NCBI GenBank assembly: GCA_045576455.1
Contig: JAZNGM010000001.1
Span: 186,001 to 250,000, forward strand
DNA: 64,000 nt
Source: RGIG4034 sp045576455
Lineage (GTDB): Bacteria; Bacillota; Clostridia; Lachnospirales; Lachnospiraceae
Direction: 5' to 3'
Notes under the pieces: model-generated
Databases searched by the model: none
What the model was told of the DNA's origin: nothing
What the model saw: only the letters and a program-made list of their open reading frames with translations
Part shown: positions 18,043-26,783 of the stretch, one piece after another
Layout of the letters: each line of letters opens with the position of its first letter
How positions within the stretch are numbered: position 1 is the first letter of the stretch
Position numbers and translations under genes: made by a program

Positions 18043-18080
18043 CCACCACGGCATTAATGCCGTGGGGGCTTTGGTTTCCT
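18043..18080. terminator. Palindrome, probable terminator between convergent genes
   Basis: A perfect 20-bp palindrome CCACGGCATTAATGCCGTGG (18046-18065) between the ends of rfbD and the minus-strand lipoprotein gene. It is followed by GGGGCTTTGGTTTCCTT on the plus side and an AT-rich stretch on the other. Position and strength favour a bidirectional terminator, though T-runs are weak. Confidence 0.5.
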
Positions 18081-18104
18081 TATTGTTATGTAACAATTAT
18101 TTAC

Positions 18105-19316
18105 TTATTCTTCAACACGGTCTTTGAGCTTTGGATTAATCTTAAAGCTTGGTTCTTTTTCTTCCTGAATAATGGCAATGTAAGTTTTGCCTGTATTTAA
18201 CTCAATTTCGTTGCCATCCATATCATAGTAACGTGTTGGTTCGTAATCGGAAGTTTTCTCCCATCTTACTTTAATGGCTTTTCCTTGTGTGACGTAGTAA
18301 CCGGTACGGGTAGTGTCGTGCATCTGGAATGCAAGATACTTTGAAGTGCTTCCGTCGGCATCCTTGCGCTTCTCGCTATAAGCGGTCTGGATAATGACAT
18401 TTGCAAAGGATAGTTGTTCGTCGGATACGGCGTCAATCTGTGCTACACCATGAAGATATTTATAGTAAAGCCCATCCTCTTCGTTATATTCAAGGTAAGA
18501 TTCTGAATATGGATACGGATTAGATAAATCGATAGCCGGTGCGTCGATAGCGTCATCAAAGTCTGATAAAGTATTAGTCTCTTTAGAGAATACAAAATGA
18601 TCCGGAACGTAATACTCTTCGCGGTGCTCTAAAGGATAATCAAGTTTTTCCATGGCTTTAAGTACACCTTCTGCACTTACGTAGCAGTTATGAGGTCTCT
18701 TGCGGTCGTCTGAACGGAAAAATGCTGCAGAACCTCTGGCTTTTGAGCCTGCACCTGCCGGAGCATTTTCGGAAAGATACTGGATATCGCCCTGGTTTAA
18801 ACGTGGCTGCATGAAGTATACACCGCCAACGTGAATCAGGATAGGATCCCATTCACAAGCCATATAATAATAATAATCACGGCAGCTTCTGATGTTTCCG
18901 ATTTTTTCAAGTTCCTGCCAGTCATCAATTACAGCTAACTGACGGGTAACGCCGCCTTCTTCCATACATTCATAAATAATATCGGCTTTGCCAATGTTAT
19001 ATTGCGGCTGTGCTACTTTATCAGTAGGCATCATAACAGCAATTGGTCTTGCTGAAGCCTGTTCTTCCGGAATCCATTCGTTGGTAAGCTTGCTTCGAAC
19101 CATGCCTTCTGCCGGAGGAAGATCTTCTTCGGGTTCTTCAGGTTGTTCGGGTTCTGAAGTGTCCGTTTGATCTGTATCCGATCCCTCGGTATTTCCTGAG
19201 TCTACGGTTTCGTCTGCAGGGGGAACCGGATCTTTTGGGTCTCCTTTTTTGCCACATCCGAATAGTAAGAGTGCGGATGCTAAAATAAGAAGAAGCAAAT
19301 ATTTTGTTCGTTTCAT
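18105..19316 (-). CDS. DUF3048 (YerB-like) lipoprotein 2
   Basis: A paralogue of the lipoprotein encoded at 15675-16871. It has a signal peptide with lipobox LLFGC (Cys21), an acidic linker rich in Glu, Asp and Pro (residues about 28-68), then DUF3048 (AVMMPTDKVAQPQYNIGKAD and IRSCRDYYYYMACEWDPILI). It has 403 residues from the ATG at 19316, which has GAGGA seven bases upstream; the longer frame to 19379 has no ribosome site. Both paralogues end with a NTGKTYIAI / NTGKTMICI strand. Function unknown; a surface or cell-wall role is only suggested by the lipid anchor. Confidence 0.84.
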   Translation of the reverse strand: MKRTKYLLLLILASALLLFGCGKKGDPKDPVPPADETVDSGNTEGSDTDQTDTSEPEQPEEPEEDLPPAEGMVRSKLTNEWIPEEQASARPIAVMMPTDKVAQPQYNIGKADIIYECMEEGGVTRQLAVIDDWQELEKIGNIRSCRDYYYYMACEWDPILIHVGGVYFMQPRLNQGDIQYLSENAPAGAGSKARGSAAFFRSDDRKRPHNCYVSAEGVLKAMEKLDYPLEHREEYYVPDHFVFSKETNTLSDFDDAIDAPAIDLSNPYPYSESYLEYNEEDGLYYKYLHGVAQIDAVSDEQLSFANVIIQTAYSEKRKDADGSTSKYLAFQMHDTTRTGYYVTQGKAIKVRWEKTSDYEPTRYYDMDGNEIELNTGKTYIAIIQEEKEPSFKINPKLKDRVEE

Positions 19317-19337
19317 TTGTGCGTCCTCGCTTTCATC

Positions 19338-19361
19338 ATACACTTTTATTAGTGTATCATA
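19338..19361 (-). promoter_or_regulatory. Promoter-proximal inverted repeat of DUF3048 gene 2
   Basis: On the minus strand a -10-like TATGAT (19361-19356) is followed at once by a perfect 7-bp inverted repeat ATACACT / AGTGTAT with a 6-base AT spacer (19338-19357). The layout mirrors that upstream of the first DUF3048 gene. A good -35 was not seen. Confidence 0.4.
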
Positions 19362-19413
19362 TATTTTGTGGTACGTCATTAGTAAAATGTACTGTATCTT
19401 CCATTATTTTCCG

Positions 19414-20262
19414 TTACCATAAATGTCTGTATTCTTTCGGTGTCATTCCTTCGTGGGCTTTAAATACTTTGGTAAAATACCCGGCACTTGTGTATCCGCA
19501 CGATAATCCGATTTCTTCAATACTGTCTTGGGAATAACGAAGCAATTCTTTGGCTTTTGCAAGCCGGCGGTTGTTGATTTCGTTAAGGATGGTGATGCCG
19601 TAGGCTTTGTGGTATTCCCGTGCCAAATGGTATTTGCTTATATAAAAGCGGGCGGATAATTCGTCCAGAGACAATTCTTCCCTGAAATTAAGCTCAATGT
19701 GGCTTTTGATTTTTTCTAACTTATTGAGAAGGCTGTTTTGAGGACTATCTTTTGATTTGCAATCTGTAAAAATATGTTGGAAAAGTTCGTACAAATAGCA
19801 ATTGGAGTGAAACTCACTCATAGGCTCGCTGTTCTTGTTGGTGCTATGGATTTTATTTAGTAAAAGAATGTAGTGGTTTATAACAGTTGGATGAAAATAA
19901 AAACTGTTATTAAAATATTGGCAGAAGCTATGATATAAATCCGGGGCGGTTTTTCCGTTAAAATGAACCCAGATAAGACGCCAGGGATTTGAGGCGCTGC
20001 TCTCGTGTGAGTACCCTTTTCTGCAATCGATAAATATGCAGTCCCCTTCGCTTAAAGGTATTTTTTTACTGTCATACGTAATGGTTCCTTCTCCTTTGGT
20101 AACAATAAAGAAAAGAAAGGAATTGAGAGATGAACGGGTGCTTACGTGTGGTTTAAGGCTTGTAAGCGTTCCTGCTTCCTGAACATACAGATAGTTTTCC
20201 TTGGCGTAATCGGTGGCGGTGACTAATACACGGTCCGATAAAGAAGAGGGTTGTTTTTTCAT
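19414..20262 (-). CDS. AraC-family transcriptional regulator
   Basis: A 282-residue regulator with an N-terminal cupin-like sensing domain (residues about 30-150; GEGTITYDSKKIPLSEGDCIFID) and a C-terminal AraC double helix-turn-helix (LDELSARFYISKYHLAREYHK, then IEEIGLSCGYTSAGYFTKVFK). The ending TPKEYR is typical. The start at 20262 lies just downstream of its promoter; ATGs further upstream would lie at or before the predicted transcription start. It is divergent from gmd, so it may control the GDP-fucose genes, its own expression, or both. The ligand is unknown. Confidence 0.88.
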   Translation of the reverse strand: MKKQPSSLSDRVLVTATDYAKENYLYVQEAGTLTSLKPHVSTRSSLNSFLFFIVTKGEGTITYDSKKIPLSEGDCIFIDCRKGYSHESSASNPWRLIWVHFNGKTAPDLYHSFCQYFNNSFYFHPTVINHYILLLNKIHSTNKNSEPMSEFHSNCYLYELFQHIFTDCKSKDSPQNSLLNKLEKIKSHIELNFREELSLDELSARFYISKYHLAREYHKAYGITILNEINNRRLAKAKELLRYSQDSIEEIGLSCGYTSAGYFTKVFKAHEGMTPKEYRHLW

Positions 20263-20293
20263 AAAAGAGCACTCTTTCCGTAGTTTTTTCATT

Positions 20294-20322
20294 ATCATAG
20301 CACACGGAAAAGAATATAGCAA
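20294..20322 (-). promoter_or_regulatory. Promoter of the AraC-type regulator
   Basis: Minus strand: TTGCTA (20322-20317), 17-base spacer, TATGAT (20299-20294) with an extended -10 TG. It places the transcript start near 20287, 25 bases before the chosen start codon. Confidence 0.6.
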
Positions 20323-20352
20323 TAATTTACCATTTATCAGCAATATACTGAA

Positions 20353-20381
20353 TTGTAATTGCGTATTGAATCATATATACT
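20353..20381 (+). promoter_or_regulatory. Promoter of the gmd-fcl-manC operon
   Basis: TTGTAA (20353-20358), 17-base spacer, TATACT (20376-20381), 59 bases before the gmd ATG. It stands back to back with the regulator promoter, with 30 bases between the two -35 boxes. Confidence 0.6.
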
Positions 20382-20440
20382 ACGAATGAAAAATGACTGA
20401 AAAGATAAAAAAGCAGAACTTTTAAGGAGGAATAAATTAG

Positions 20441-21520
20441 ATGAGTACAAAGAATGTTGCTTTGATTACGGGTATTACGGGACAGGATGGTTCATATCTT
20501 GCACAGTTTTTATTGGAAAAAGGATATGAGGTACACGGTCTTATGAGAAGACATAGTATTTCGAACACAGCAAGAATTGACCATATTATTAATTCGGATT
20601 ATAACAAGGTGAAATTTTTCCTACATTTTGCAGATACAACAGACTCAAGTAATTTAATGAGATTAATCGGTGAAATTAGACCGACGGAAGTGTACAATCT
20701 TGCGGCACAGTCTCATGTAGGGGTTTCTTTTGAAGTGCCGGAATATACGGCGGATGCAACCGGAGTAAGTACCCTTAAGCTTTTGGAGGCGATTCGTGTC
20801 AATGGAGGAAATTGCCGCTATTATCAGGCATCTACGTCAGAACTGTTTGGAGGCTTAAAAGAAACGGCGCCGCAAAGTGAGACAACTCCTTTTTATCCGA
20901 AGAGCCCGTATGGCGTGGCAAAATTATATTCATACTGGATAACGGTGAATTATAGGGAATCCTATAACATGTTTGCTTGTAACGGTATTCTTTTTAACCA
21001 TGAATCTCCAAGAAGAGGTGAGAATTTCGTTACAAGAAAAATTACGCTAGCTATTGCTAATATGGCAGCGGGCAAACAACAAAAATTGTCTCTCGGTAAT
21101 ATGAGTGCGATGCGTGATTGGGGCTTTGCCGGTGATTATGTGGAAGGTATGTGGATGATGCTCCAGCAGGATAAGCCGGGAGATTATGTGCTTGCTACGA
21201 ATGAAACCCATACGGTACGTGAATTTGTGGAAAGTGCATTTGGTGAGTTAGGCATTACGATTGAATGGCGTGGCACAGGCGTGGACGAAAAAGGATATGA
21301 CAGTGTAACAGGTAAATTGCTGGTAGATGTAAATCCGGAATTTTATCGTCCGGCAGAAGTTGAATACCTTTGGGGGAATCCGGCTAAAGCTGAAAAAGAA
21401 CTCGGCTGGAAGAGAAAGTGTGACTTCAAACAGCTGGTATCCATGATGGTGGAAGCGGATTTGAAGGAGATTGCAGGAGTTACACCTGAGGAATTCAAAA
21501 AAGAAGGAAGGACAATCTAG
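20441..21520 (+). CDS. gmd: GDP-mannose 4,6-dehydratase
   Basis: First step from GDP-mannose to GDP-L-fucose (also used for other 6-deoxyhexoses). The 359 residues match Gmd. The NADP loop is ITGITGQDGSYLAQFLLEKG near residue 9, RRHSISN follows at 36, the catalytic region includes STSELFGG near 130 and SPYGVAKLYSYWITVNYRESY (Tyr-X3-Lys near 155), and the GDP-sugar contact is FNHESPRRGENFVTRKI near 187. An AAGGAGG site precedes the ATG. It is first of three tightly packed genes with fcl (2 bases apart) and manC. Confidence 0.96.
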   Translation: MSTKNVALITGITGQDGSYLAQFLLEKGYEVHGLMRRHSISNTARIDHIINSDYNKVKFFLHFADTTDSSNLMRLIGEIRPTEVYNLAAQSHVGVSFEVPEYTADATGVSTLKLLEAIRVNGGNCRYYQASTSELFGGLKETAPQSETTPFYPKSPYGVAKLYSYWITVNYRESYNMFACNGILFNHESPRRGENFVTRKITLAIANMAAGKQQKLSLGNMSAMRDWGFAGDYVEGMWMMLQQDKPGDYVLATNETHTVREFVESAFGELGITIEWRGTGVDEKGYDSVTGKLLVDVNPEFYRPAEVEYLWGNPAKAEKELGWKRKCDFKQLVSMMVEADLKEIAGVTPEEFKKEGRTI

Positions 21521-21522
21521 TT

Positions 21523-22470
21523 ATGAACAAAACGGATAAAATATATGTTGCCGGACATAAAGGGCTGGTAGGAAGTGCGATAGTCAGAAATCTTTTGGAA
21601 AAAGGATATACCAATCTGGTTTACCGGACACATGCAGAGCTTGATTTGACAAATCAGGCGGCTGTGCGGGAATTTTTTGAAAAGGAAAGACCGGAAGTGG
21701 TAGTTCTTGCTGCAGCAAAGGTCGGGGGAATAAATGCCAACAATACGGCACCGGCAGAGTTTGCCTATGAAAATTTGCAGATAGAGTGCAACGTAATCAA
21801 GTGTTGCCATGATTATAAGGTTAAAAAGTTGTTGTTTTTGGGAAGTACCTGTATTTACCCTAAGCTTGCACCGCAGCCTATTACGGAAAGCGCATTGTTG
21901 ACGGGAGCGCTTGAGCAGACAAACGAAGCATATGCAATTGCCAAGATTTCAGGTCTTTTGATGTGCCGTTATTTTAAGCGACAGTATGGCGATAATTTTA
22001 TCAGCTGCATGCCGACCAATTTATATGGACCGCATGATAACTATGATTTGAAAAATTCTCATGTTATGCCGGCGATGATCCGTAAGTTCCATGAGGCAAA
22101 AGAAAACAATAGCCCTGCGGTAGAGCTTTGGGGAACCGGAACACCGCTTCGTGAGTTTTTGTATGTGGATGATATGGCGGATGCATGCGTGTTCCTGCTT
22201 GAGAATTATGACGGTGAGGAGCATGTTAATATAGGAACGGGTGAAGAGATCAGTATTAGGGAACTTGCAGAGACGATTAAGGGAATTGTAGGGTTTGAAG
22301 GAAATATTAACTTTAACACGGATATGCCGGACGGAACCATGCGGAAAGTTACGGATGTAACTAAACTTCATTCGCTTGGATGGCATCACAGACATTCCTT
22401 GGAAGAGGGTATAAAACTTGCTTACAATGCGTTTCTCGAAGAAAGAAAAACTTCATTAAGGGAGAGATAG
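21523..22470 (+). CDS. fcl: GDP-L-fucose synthase
   Basis: Epimerase-reductase that converts GDP-4-keto-6-deoxymannose to GDP-L-fucose. Length 315 residues. Seen: the nucleotide loop VAGHKGLVGSAIVRNLLEKG near residue 9, AAAKVGGINANN near 64, LGSTCIYPKLAPQPI near 107 and the active-site YAIAKISGLLMC (Tyr-X3-Lys near 137). It follows gmd after 2 bases and manC starts 2 bases later, so a single transcript is near certain. With gmd it completes the route to GDP-L-fucose from GDP-mannose. Confidence 0.95.
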   Translation: MNKTDKIYVAGHKGLVGSAIVRNLLEKGYTNLVYRTHAELDLTNQAAVREFFEKERPEVVVLAAAKVGGINANNTAPAEFAYENLQIECNVIKCCHDYKVKKLLFLGSTCIYPKLAPQPITESALLTGALEQTNEAYAIAKISGLLMCRYFKRQYGDNFISCMPTNLYGPHDNYDLKNSHVMPAMIRKFHEAKENNSPAVELWGTGTPLREFLYVDDMADACVFLLENYDGEEHVNIGTGEEISIRELAETIKGIVGFEGNINFNTDMPDGTMRKVTDVTKLHSLGWHHRHSLEEGIKLAYNAFLEERKTSLRER

Positions 22471-22471
22471 T

Positions 22472-23569
22472 ATGAACGTATACGGAGTAGTTATGGCAGG
22501 CGGTGGCGGAACCCGTTTTTGGCCGTTGTCCCGGAAAGATATGCCAAAACAGTTTTTAAATCTGACGGGTGTGGATGCCATGGTTAATGAGACGATAGGA
22601 CGCCTTAATGAAGTGGCAAACAGTGATGATATATTTGTTGTTACCGGAAAAAACCAGGCAGAAGTGGCGCTTGAAATTACAAAAGACAAGTTAAAAGAGG
22701 ATCATGTCCTGATAGAACCGGCAGCCAGAAATACAGCGGCTTGTGTCGGCTATGCCGCTATGGAAATTATTAAAAAGTATGGAGACGGCGTAATGTGTGT
22801 GCTGCCGTCAGATCATTACATAAGAGATGAAAAGGCGTTTGTGGGTATACTGAAAAAAGCGGTGGCGCTGGCAGAAAGTACAGATTATCTTGTTACAATA
22901 GGTATAACACCGGAGTTCCCGGCGACCGGATACGGTTACATTAAGTGTGGTGCAGAAAAAGATTACTTATCCGAATCCGGCAATAGGGAAACGTTTTTAT
23001 ATCATGATGTAAAAGAGTTTGTTGAAAAACCGGATATAGATACGGCGAAACAATATCTTAATGATGGAGGATATTTGTGGAACAGTGGTATGTTTGTGTG
23101 GAAAGCCTCTGTTATTTTGGAGGAATTTGGCCGGTATCTGCCGGATATTTATGCGATGCTTTGTGAAATCGGTGATTCCATGAATACGGATTCGGAGCAG
23201 GAGACGATAGAGCGTATTTATCCTGATATTCCTAAAATCTCTATTGATTACGGCATTATGGAACGGGCAAAAAAAGTTGCTGTATTGGACGGTGATTTTG
23301 GCTGGAGTGATGTGGGAAGTTTTGATGCCCTGCAGGCACTGTGCGAAGCGGACGAAAACGGTAATGTATTGTTTGGAAAACAGATTCATATAGATACCCA
23401 TAATTGTATTTCCTATGCAAAGTCCAAGCTGATTGCTTCAATCGGGGTAGAAGACCTTATTATAGTGGAAGCGGATGATGCCATACTTGTTACAAGGCGT
23501 GACAGGGCGCAGGATGTAGGAAAAATTGTGGAGCGTATGAAGAACAGCGATTTTGATAGGTACCTGTAA
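22472..23569 (+). CDS. manC: Mannose-1-phosphate guanylyltransferase
   Basis: Makes GDP-mannose, the substrate of Gmd. The N-terminal nucleotidyltransferase signature GGGGTRFWPLSRKDMPKQFL (residues 10-29) is canonical, with FVEKPD near 184 and WNSGMFVWK near 203. At 365 residues it is the single-domain form, lacking the C-terminal phosphomannose isomerase half of proteobacterial bifunctional enzymes. No phosphomannomutase is adjacent, so mannose-1-phosphate must come from a gene elsewhere. It closes the gmd-fcl-manC operon. Confidence 0.93.
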   Translation: MNVYGVVMAGGGGTRFWPLSRKDMPKQFLNLTGVDAMVNETIGRLNEVANSDDIFVVTGKNQAEVALEITKDKLKEDHVLIEPAARNTAACVGYAAMEIIKKYGDGVMCVLPSDHYIRDEKAFVGILKKAVALAESTDYLVTIGITPEFPATGYGYIKCGAEKDYLSESGNRETFLYHDVKEFVEKPDIDTAKQYLNDGGYLWNSGMFVWKASVILEEFGRYLPDIYAMLCEIGDSMNTDSEQETIERIYPDIPKISIDYGIMERAKKVAVLDGDFGWSDVGSFDALQALCEADENGNVLFGKQIHIDTHNCISYAKSKLIASIGVEDLIIVEADDAILVTRRDRAQDVGKIVERMKNSDFDRYL

Positions 23570-23659
23570 TACGGTTGTTTGCGCGATGCCTTAAGATTTA
23601 CTTACGTTTTAATATGTGATAGTATTTCGTAGTATTTCAGACAAAGGTAGGGTAAGGCA

Positions 23660-24025
23660 TTGGAAGCGGAAAAGTTGAAAATAGTAACGGATTGGATGCT
23701 TGAATTGGGAGTTCCCGCGCATTTGAACGGGTATGGTTATCTGCGCGATGCAATATTAGTGACATGCCATGATATGGAATCGGTATGCAGTGTGACAAAA
23801 CTATTGTATCCTGCAGTGGCAAAACGTAATCATGTGACGGCATCGAAAGTCGAACGCTCCATCAGGAATGCAATTGAAGTATCCTGGGAACGTGGGAAGG
23901 CAGAGCTGTTTGATGAAATATTCGGATATTCAAGAATAACGGGGTCGTTAAGACCTACCAACAGTGAATATATCGGAAGAATTGCTGATGCCATAAGAAT
24001 AAAATATGAAAATATGGAATGGTAA
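23660..24025 (+). CDS. Stand-alone Spo0A-type C-terminal DNA-binding domain protein
   Basis: A 121-residue protein that aligns along its whole length with the effector domain of Spo0A, the master sporulation regulator: GVPAHLNGYGYLRDAI (residues 17-32), SVTKLLYPAVAKR (44-56), the recognition-helix region TASKVERSIRNAIEVSWERG (60-79) and LRPTNSEYIGRIAD (97-110). The phospho-receiver domain is missing, and there is only a 90-base gap to manC upstream, so it is not a fragment of a longer gene here. The start is a TTG at 23660 with AGGTAGGG seven bases upstream. It is monocistronic with its own terminator. Probably a DNA-binding regulator controlled by amount or partner rather than phosphorylation (inference). 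Confidence 0.88.
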   Translation: MEAEKLKIVTDWMLELGVPAHLNGYGYLRDAILVTCHDMESVCSVTKLLYPAVAKRNHVTASKVERSIRNAIEVSWERGKAELFDEIFGYSRITGSLRPTNSEYIGRIADAIRIKYENMEW

Positions 24026-24055
24026 AGGAATAAGCAAAATAAACAATAAGAAAAG

Positions 24056-24082
24056 AACCGTGCGTGTGGCACGGTTTTTTTG
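24056..24082 (+). terminator. Rho-independent terminator after the Spo0A-like gene
   Basis: A perfect stem AACCGTGC / GCACGGTT with loop GTGTG, followed by seven T. Confidence 0.93.
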
Positions 24083-24187
24083 GTTATTCTATGGTAATAG
24101 AGTGCGTTTTGTGATAAAGTTATTACATATGGTTTCTGATATATTGGATGTTATATATATACACATTGGTACAAAGCGAGGATGGTT

Positions 24188-25822
24188 ATGACGACAATAA
24201 TGCTGGTTTTTGGCATTCTGATAATTGCCCCCCTTTTGATTGGCGTGGCGTTGAATGAACTTACGTTAATGCCGGTTAAAGAACCGGAGAAAAAGAATAA
24301 AATGAATGCAGTGATATATATGAGCGGTATCCTTTTGATGCTTGTATTGTTTGAAGGACTGTCTGTAGTGGCAATAAAACTTAATTTATCGTTATCTGTT
24401 CTTTCGTCTCTGTTTATGGGGATGAATTGTGTGCTTGTTATGGGGGCTCTTTTTGTGGGACGCCGGAAAATGCCGCTTGTGCTGGATGATGTAAAAAAAG
24501 TATTTGTGCTGACGCCGGTTAAGTTTGTTATTGCGATTACAGCAATACTGCTTATGCTGTCATTGTGGGTGTATGAACCGTTTTCTATGGGACATACCGT
24601 TGAAGAAACGGTGCTTACAACATTGAACTCGGGTACACTGTATGAGTGCAATCCTCTTACCGGGCTTGTGATGGATAATGGCATGTATCCGATTAACCAG
24701 TTGTATACAACGCCGTTATTTGAGGCAGTAATGATTCATGTATCCGGGGCAGATGCAACGGTATTTATGGAATATATGTATCCGACATTTGTTATTTTTG
24801 CGCATCTTCTTGTTGTGTGGATGTGGGCGCGCGAAGCTGCCTGTCCTAAAATATATATGCTTTTCTATATACTCTTTGCGCTGTTTTCGGAAAATGTATG
24901 TGGCTTGGGCAGTTTTTCCTTATTGCATGAGAGCGTTACCGGCAATGTGTTTACAATGCAGGTCGTTGTGCCGTTTGCCGTTTACGTATTATGTAAGAGA
25001 AAAGATTTACCTACGGCATGGTGGCGCGTGGCAACACTTATGTTGTGTATGGGTGCGGCAATAATGAATACGAACCTTATTTATGTACGGAAATTTGCCA
25101 TATTCAGTAACGATAAGGCTTTAATGTTTACCGTAGTTACTTTGATAATATGTGCTATATACTTTTTGGTAAATGGTAAAAAGTACACTGCAAAAACCTT
25201 AATTCCGTTAGTGCTGTTGTTTGTTTTGGCTTCTGCCCTGGGACTTTTATTTATGGTTGCTTCGTATGTTTTGTCAGAGATTTATGCCGATATGCAGGAA
25301 GACAAGCTTAAGAAACGGGTAGTAGTGGGGGCTGTCTTGCTGATTGTGTTGGGCGGAAGTGTTTATCTGTATACGGATGGAACGGCAGAAAAACGTGATA
25401 ATAGCCTTACGGCAGAGGAACAGATTCTTGAACGGGTTCTTCAATATAAAGAAGAATTGGGTCAGGATACCATAGTGTTTGCCGGACCGCGTGAAATAAT
25501 GCAAATAATCAGAAAAAAAGATGCGTCGGTGTTATTGCCGTTTGGAAGAGATTATTGGCATCCGGAGGTTAATCAGGAAATTGGTGATATTTATGATGAT
25601 GAGGCATATGCTCTTTATGCAAATCTGGTAGATATGAAAGATTTAATTAATAAAGATACGGTGCTTACACAAGAAAACGAAGAGCATCTTATCAGGGTAG
25701 CTTCCCTTTCCATGGATAAGGGCTGTGATGTTTTTGTAACTACGGCAGCTCTACCTGAGAGTGGGGACGCCAGACTGATTGTTGAAATAGATGGTTATTT
25801 TCTGTATAGTGTGGTAAAATGA
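24188..25822 (+). CDS. Polytopic membrane protein of unknown function, first gene of glycan operon 1
   Basis: 544 residues with about ten hydrophobic segments in the first 390, then a roughly 150-residue soluble C-terminal domain, probably outside the cell. Segments such as HTVEETVLTTLNSGTLYECN and MYPINQLYTTPLFEAVM recall the DUF6077 membrane family of Lachnospiraceae glycan loci, but I cannot confirm that. The start at 24188 (MTTIML) is favoured over 24182 because GCGAGGA lies five bases upstream. It is followed by a polyprenyl-phosphate glycosyltransferase, so a role in lipid-linked sugar handling or translocation is plausible but unproven. Confidence 0.62.
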   Translation: MTTIMLVFGILIIAPLLIGVALNELTLMPVKEPEKKNKMNAVIYMSGILLMLVLFEGLSVVAIKLNLSLSVLSSLFMGMNCVLVMGALFVGRRKMPLVLDDVKKVFVLTPVKFVIAITAILLMLSLWVYEPFSMGHTVEETVLTTLNSGTLYECNPLTGLVMDNGMYPINQLYTTPLFEAVMIHVSGADATVFMEYMYPTFVIFAHLLVVWMWAREAACPKIYMLFYILFALFSENVCGLGSFSLLHESVTGNVFTMQVVVPFAVYVLCKRKDLPTAWWRVATLMLCMGAAIMNTNLIYVRKFAIFSNDKALMFTVVTLIICAIYFLVNGKKYTAKTLIPLVLLFVLASALGLLFMVASYVLSEIYADMQEDKLKKRVVVGAVLLIVLGGSVYLYTDGTAEKRDNSLTAEEQILERVLQYKEELGQDTIVFAGPREIMQIIRKKDASVLLPFGRDYWHPEVNQEIGDIYDDEAYALYANLVDMKDLINKDTVLTQENEEHLIRVASLSMDKGCDVFVTTAALPESGDARLIVEIDGYFLYSVVK

Positions 25823-25850
25823 AAGTTACGATAAAGTTCGGAGGTAGGGC

Positions 25851-26780
25851 ATGAAATTACTAAGCGTTATTGTACCGTGTTACAATGAAGAAGAAAATGT
25901 ATCTTTTTTCTATGAAGAATTTATGAAACAGGAAGCTTTTTTAATGGAGAAAGATATTACATTTGAAATTCTTTATGTTAATGATGGTTCTAAAGACGGA
26001 ACATCTGATGAAGTAAAAAAATTACATGCATTGGATGAAAGAGTGCATTTAATTTCCTTTTCCCGTAATTTTGGTAAAGAATCCGCTATTTATGCCGGCC
26101 TTCAGAAATCAAAGGGTGATTATGCGGTGTTAATGGATGCGGATTTACAGGATCCGCCGGCGCTGCTTCCGGAGATGTTCTCTTATATTGAACAGGGATA
26201 TGATTCTGTAGCGACAAGAAGAGTGAACCGTAAAGGAGAACCGGTTATCAGGTCGTTTTTTGCCCGGAGATTTTATGGATTAATGCGCCGCATCTCGAAA
26301 ACAGAAATTGTAGATGGTGCACGTGATTACAGATTAATGACGAGACAGGTGGTAGATGCCATTTTGTCCATGTGTGAATATAACCGTTTTACCAAGGGTA
26401 TTTTTGGCTGGGTAGGATATGAAACCAAATGGATTGAGTACCAAAATATAGAACGCATGAAGGGTGAGACTAAGTGGTCGTTCTGGAAGCTTTTAATGTA
26501 TTCCTTTGACGGGATTGTGGCATTTTCTACGGCTCCGCTGGCGCTTGCTTCGGTTTTTGGTATATTGTTTTGTTTTCTTGCATTTTTACTCATAATCTTT
26601 ATTATCGTTAAAACTTTGATATTTGGTGATCCGGTAGGCGGTTGGCCGTCATCCATTTGTATTATTTCGCTGATAGGCGGTGTCCAGATGTTCTGTATCG
26701 GTGTACTTGGACAATACTTGTCCAAGACCTATATGGAGGTTAAGAAAAGGCCGATTTATCTTATTAAAGAGGAGCTTTAA
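25851..26780 (+). CDS. GT2 polyprenyl-phosphate glycosyltransferase (GtrB/DPM-like)
   Basis: Transfers a sugar from a nucleotide donor to polyprenyl phosphate on the inner face of the membrane. The 309-residue product has the GT-A start SVIVPCYNEEENVSFFYEEF (residues 5-24), the metal site VLMDADLQDPPALLPEM near 94, KGIFGWVGYETKWIEY near 184, and two C-terminal membrane helices (about 230-255 and 265-290), the layout of GtrB and DPM1-type enzymes. A CGGAGGT site precedes the ATG. It often works with a flippase and a GT-C enzyme; the upstream membrane protein could be a partner. Confidence 0.88.
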   Translation: MKLLSVIVPCYNEEENVSFFYEEFMKQEAFLMEKDITFEILYVNDGSKDGTSDEVKKLHALDERVHLISFSRNFGKESAIYAGLQKSKGDYAVLMDADLQDPPALLPEMFSYIEQGYDSVATRRVNRKGEPVIRSFFARRFYGLMRRISKTEIVDGARDYRLMTRQVVDAILSMCEYNRFTKGIFGWVGYETKWIEYQNIERMKGETKWSFWKLLMYSFDGIVAFSTAPLALASVFGILFCFLAFLLIIFIIVKTLIFGDPVGGWPSSICIISLIGGVQMFCIGVLGQYLSKTYMEVKKRPIYLIKEEL

Positions 26781-26783
26781 TAT

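Noticed and set aside
24151..24684. 177-codon minus-strand frame rich in Ser, Thr and Ile
   Set aside because: Opposite the start of the membrane protein gene; composition is that of a reversed hydrophobic coding region.
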